DNA of 51,907 bases from an uncultured Lachnoanaerobaculum sp. (GTDB lineage Bacteria > Bacillota > Clostridia > Lachnospirales > Lachnospiraceae). Below the pieces are notes generated by a model. It was not told the DNA's origin. It did no database searches and saw nothing but the letters and a program-made list of their open reading frames with translations. Made by a program: the position numbers and the translations under genes. The DNA is taken from the NCBI RefSeq assembly GCF_938015485.1, contig NZ_CALLVU010000097.1, positions 1 through 51,907 of the forward strand, written 5' to 3'. This document shows positions 49,595 to 51,907 of the stretch, piece by piece (position 1 is the stretch's first letter; each line of letters begins with the position of its first letter).

Positions 49595-50926
49595 ATGAAG
49601 GCTAAAGAGAGAATTATCCAATTTGGTGAAGGCGGTTTTTTGAGAGGATTTGTAGACTATTTCTTCCAGAAATTAAATGACAAGGGCTTGTTTGAGGGAT
49701 CGGTTGTGGTTGTTCAACCTATAAAGACCGGTATGTGTGAGCTGCTTGAAGCGCAAAACTGTGAATACAATCTTTTTTTAAGAGGAGTTGATAACGGTAA
49801 GGTGGTAGATGAGCATACTCATATAGATGTTATCAGCAGATGTATCAATCCATATGAGGATTATGAAGGATATTTGAATCTTACAAAGAATCCTGATTTT
49901 AGATTTATTGTTTCAAATACAACAGAAGCCGGAATAGTGTATGAAGATGATAATAAGCTTTCCGATAAACCTGCAAACAGCTTTCCGGCAAAACTTACAG
50001 CTCTTTTATATGAGAGATTTAAAGCGGGATTGCCGGGATTTATTATACTTTCATGTGAACTTATAGATCACAACGGTGAAGAACTTTTAAAATGTTGTAA
50101 GCAGTATGCCTCCAAATGGGAGCTTGGAGCGGATTTTGCTTCATGGCTTGAAAAAGAAAACAGCTTCTGTTCCACATTGGTTGACAGAATTGTTACAGGA
50201 TTCCCAAGAGATGAACATAAGGCACTTGAGGAGAGAATCGGTCAAAAGGACAATATGATGGATACAGCCGAGATTTTCCACCTTTGGGTAATACAGGGAA
50301 ATCACGAGGATGAGCTTCCGCTACAAAAGGCAGGTTTTAATGTAGTTTGGACAGACAATGTGGATCCGTATAAGAAAAGAAAGGTTCGCATACTTAACGG
50401 AGCACATACTTCAATGGTCTTAGCTGCAAGATTGTACGGACTTGATACAGTAGGCGAGTGCATGAAGGATGAAAAGGTATCCTCACTTCTTAGAAAATCT
50501 GTGTTTGAGGAAATAATACCTACAATAGGAGATACCGAGGACAACAGAAAGTTTGGTGAGGCTGTATTTGAGAGATTTTCAAATCCTTTTATCAAGCATC
50601 AGCTTTTATCAATTGCTCTTAATTCAGTGTCAAAGTTCAGAGCAAGAGTACTTCCTACAATCTTGGAATATAAGGCTAAAAACGGAAAGTATCCTGAGAT
50701 ATTAAGTTTTTCATTGGCTGCACTTATTGCATTCTATAAGACGGACGAGGCAAATGACAGTGAAGAGATTGTACAGTTTATGAAGAGCGCTTCGGTAGCG
50801 GATATCTTAAAGAGAGAAGATTACTTGGGTGAAGACCTTAGCGATATGTATGATATAGTAAACAGATGGTTTGAAAAGATAGAAAAAGACGGTGTAGTGG
50901 CTTGCTATGATGAACTCTTAAAATAA
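49595..50926 (+). CDS. uxaB: Tagaturonate reductase (altronate oxidoreductase), mannitol dehydrogenase superfamily
   Basis: 443 residues. The NAD-binding front IIQFGEGGFLRGFVDYFFQK, the VSNTTEAGI segment, the substrate block FHLWVIQGN and the NGAHTSMVLAA motif fit UxaB-type reductases, which interconvert tagaturonate and altronate in galacturonate breakdown. The related UxuB (fructuronate) is a less likely reading. No other uronate gene (uxaA, uxaC, kdgK) is near, which is unusual. It is driven by the promoter and cre-type site at 49373-49421 and followed by a terminator. Confidence 0.85.
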   Translation: MKAKERIIQFGEGGFLRGFVDYFFQKLNDKGLFEGSVVVVQPIKTGMCELLEAQNCEYNLFLRGVDNGKVVDEHTHIDVISRCINPYEDYEGYLNLTKNPDFRFIVSNTTEAGIVYEDDNKLSDKPANSFPAKLTALLYERFKAGLPGFIILSCELIDHNGEELLKCCKQYASKWELGADFASWLEKENSFCSTLVDRIVTGFPRDEHKALEERIGQKDNMMDTAEIFHLWVIQGNHEDELPLQKAGFNVVWTDNVDPYKKRKVRILNGAHTSMVLAARLYGLDTVGECMKDEKVSSLLRKSVFEEIIPTIGDTEDNRKFGEAVFERFSNPFIKHQLLSIALNSVSKFRARVLPTILEYKAKNGKYPEILSFSLAALIAFYKTDEANDSEEIVQFMKSASVADILKREDYLGEDLSDMYDIVNRWFEKIEKDGVVACYDELLK

Positions 50927-50933
50927 GTTGTTT

Positions 50934-50962
50934 AAAGGTGGAGGAAACTTCACCTTTTTTAT
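50934..50962 (+). terminator. Rho-independent terminator
   Basis: AAGGTG (50935-50940) pairs with CACCTT (50951-50956), with a 10-base loop and a run of T. Confidence 0.8.
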
Positions 50963-51082
50963 TTTGTTCTAAAGGCTTTAGTGTTGGCTGCAAATTCTTA
51001 TTCCCAGGGAAGATATCAATTGAAAAAATTATGAAGAGTGATATAATTCAGTCAAGATATATAGACTGTGAAAATTAATTAG

Positions 51083-51208
51083 GAAGGAGTTAATGACGGT
51101 TATTTTGTGTCATCACATACGACTGCAGCTATTGAACGTGAGATACAGTTTAATCAAGAGTCGGAAGAAATAAATGGGGGAAATGCCTATGCAAAAAAAG
51201 CCGATTGA
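51083..51208 (+). pseudogene. Possible C-terminal gene fragment
   Basis: An open frame without a start reads EGVNDGYFVSSHTTAAIERE and onward to NAYAKKAD before a TGA at 51206-51208. The composition looks like real protein sequence, but no family is recognised. The frame overlaps the start of the next gene. It could be the tail of a gene lost by deletion. Confidence 0.3.
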
Positions 51209-51602
51209 GCGGATTATCGCATTTGCCATATGCAGTATAGAATTTATTATAATAATTCTTATATTGTGTATTAATGGATATAATTCTATAAAAAAGCCAA
51301 TAGGTAGTACATATTGTGCAGATCAAATTTTTGATGTAGTGAATTCAGATGCTATTTCTTTTTTTGGAACTGATTTCTATGGAGATGGGACATATATGGA
51401 CACAAAGACCCGTGAATATAGAAACTATACAATAGATCCCGGTGAGAGTTTTTGTACTATTACATTGGACAACGGCTCATATGCCATATATGATTATAAG
51501 AATACAGTTTGTATTATTACACCCGGAGTAGGGATAAAATATTATACAAGAGTGGGAAATTCAAGCGGAGCATTTGTTCTGCAAAAACATGATTATGAGT
51601 AA
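51189..51602 (+). CDS. Small membrane-anchored protein, unknown
   Basis: About 137 residues from the ATG at 51189 (MQKKPIERIIAFAICSIEFI), chosen because GGGGGA lies 7 bases upstream; two in-frame ATGs at 51174 and 51183 have worse spacing. A single N-terminal membrane helix (about residues 8-29) is followed by an extracellular beta-rich part with Tyr/Asp/Gly. No domain recognised. Confidence 0.55.
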   Translation: MQKKPIERIIAFAICSIEFIIIILILCINGYNSIKKPIGSTYCADQIFDVVNSDAISFFGTDFYGDGTYMDTKTREYRNYTIDPGESFCTITLDNGSYAIYDYKNTVCIITPGVGIKYYTRVGNSSGAFVLQKHDYE

Positions 51603-51711
51603 TCAATATTATTTCACAGTTTAATATACTTAAATGTGTCAAAAAACTTATTAAACATTATGTAAATGTTATGTACAAGGAATCTATTTTAAGTTCTTTG
51701 TCAAGTGTTGG

Positions 51712-51738
51712 GTGGGTTGATTTTTCAGCCCACTTTTT
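51712..51738. terminator. Hairpin at the inner end of the IS element
   Basis: GTGGGTTGA (51712-51720) pairs with TCAGCCCAC (51725-51733), 9 pairs with one G-T wobble, followed by TTTTT on the plus strand. It lies in the non-coding tail of the IS-like element and may stop read-through in either direction. Confidence 0.6.
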
Positions 51739-51841
51739 ATATTTGGAATTTTTTGAACTTACCATTTTGCCGGGTAGTATATATTTAAAGCCTGATAAAT
51801 ATTTTTTTGAACAACAAAATGACCTCGTCCCCAGTCATTTT

Positions 51842-51907
51842 TTAAGCTGTTGCCATTAAAATTCTATTCCTAAAATATGTAAAGTTACGTACACCATAAG
51901 ATACTCT
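51842..51907 (-). CDS. ISL3-family-like transposase, C-terminal fragment
   Basis: On the minus strand the frame entering the window reads RVSYGVRNFTYFRNRILMAT then A and a stop (51844-51842). The pattern YG-RN-F-FRNRI is the usual C-terminal end of ISL3-family transposases. Only 22 codons are present. This explains the otherwise meaningless plus-strand open frame at 51671-51859. Confidence 0.75.
   Translation of the reverse strand, partial: RVSYGVRNFTYFRNRILMATA

Larger units (their letters stand above)
51690..51907 (-). mobile_element. End of an ISL3-family-like insertion sequence, partial
   Basis: The transposase tail enters from the right edge and ends at 51842. The DNA between about 51690 and 51841 is non-coding with a strong hairpin. 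AAGTTCTTTGTCAAGTGTTG near 51690-51709 resembles the outer end of ISL3-type elements as I remember them, so the boundary is placed there tentatively. The other end is outside the window. Confidence 0.5.

Noticed and set aside
51671..51859. 62-codon plus-strand open frame at the right end
   Set aside because: It runs across the IS hairpin and antisense to the transposase tail, lacks a binding site and has low-complexity content.
1..51907. CRISPR arrays, tRNA and rRNA genes
   Set aside because: No regularly spaced repeats and no tRNA cloverleaf or rRNA sequence was recognised by eye; a computed scan was not possible.

Overview
The window looks like a low-GC Firmicutes chromosome, most probably Lachnospiraceae. 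The grounds are the AT-rich composition, strong AGGAGG-type ribosome binding sites, the gene order asp23-yloV-recG ... rsmD-coaD, an S-box (SAM-I) riboswitch ahead of metK, and DUF families common in that family. An oral Lachnoanaerobaculum-like genome is a guess from overall feel and cannot be proved from the sequence alone.

Both edges are mobile DNA. At the left edge a large serine recombinase starts at position 66 and reads out of the window, and the element's end has cut the front off an AraC/GyrI-type regulator (113-706). At the right edge the last 22 codons of an ISL3-like transposase read in from outside (51842-51907, minus).

Region 1 (1-5.6 kb) is accessory and decayed: gene remnants, an ORF6N-domain gene broken by a stop codon, a GNAT acetyltransferase, a TetR plus flavodoxin-type oxidoreductase pair with a visible operator, and a DUF4869 gene coupled to a P-loop ATPase with a TOPRIM-like tail. 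The 3' end of the GNAT gene is repeated after the ATPase gene, so a ~2.6 kb module is flanked by 107-bp direct repeats. Region 2 (5.6-9.9 kb) has a DUF4846 lipoprotein and then a SAM-riboswitch-controlled metK followed, with a one-base overlap, by a sensor kinase and an OmpR-type response regulator. Region 3 (9.9-25.5 kb) is conserved housekeeping: azlCD, asp23-yloV, recG, an L,D-transpeptidase, rsmD-coaD, a coiled-coil protein, and a tightly overlapping chain of RNA-modification and recombination genes (rRNA m5C methyltransferase, two pseudouridine synthases, HAD phosphatase, recU), then a divergent hisI-like gene and a K+/H+ antiporter.

Region 4 (25.5-32.4 kb) has a small-multidrug-export-type membrane protein and a patatin-like phospholipase from overlapping divergent promoters, a three-gene ABC importer, a cytidylate-kinase-like protein and citrate synthase. 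Region 5 (32.5-41.9 kb) is a surface-glycan cluster: three large multi-spanning proteins of GT-C or DUF2142 type, an exported DUF5722 protein with glycosidase-like Glu motifs, two family 2 glycosyltransferases and a LicD phosphotransferase. Region 6 (42.0-46.5 kb) has a small XRE regulator, a BCCT osmolyte transporter, a lipoprotein coupled to a secreted metallo-beta-lactamase-fold hydrolase, and an S66 peptidase. Region 7 (46.5-51.9 kb) is accessory again: a DUF1697 remnant, a tandem duplication of a 104-residue protein plus DUF523 with one DUF523 copy truncated and a GNAT gene between, and a lone uxaB-like gene with a textbook promoter and a cre/LacI-type operator at its start site.

No tRNA, rRNA or CRISPR array was recognised. 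The least explained items are the DUF4869/ATPase-TOPRIM pair, the riboswitch-metK-two-component operon, and the surface-glycan cluster with an exported hydrolase.
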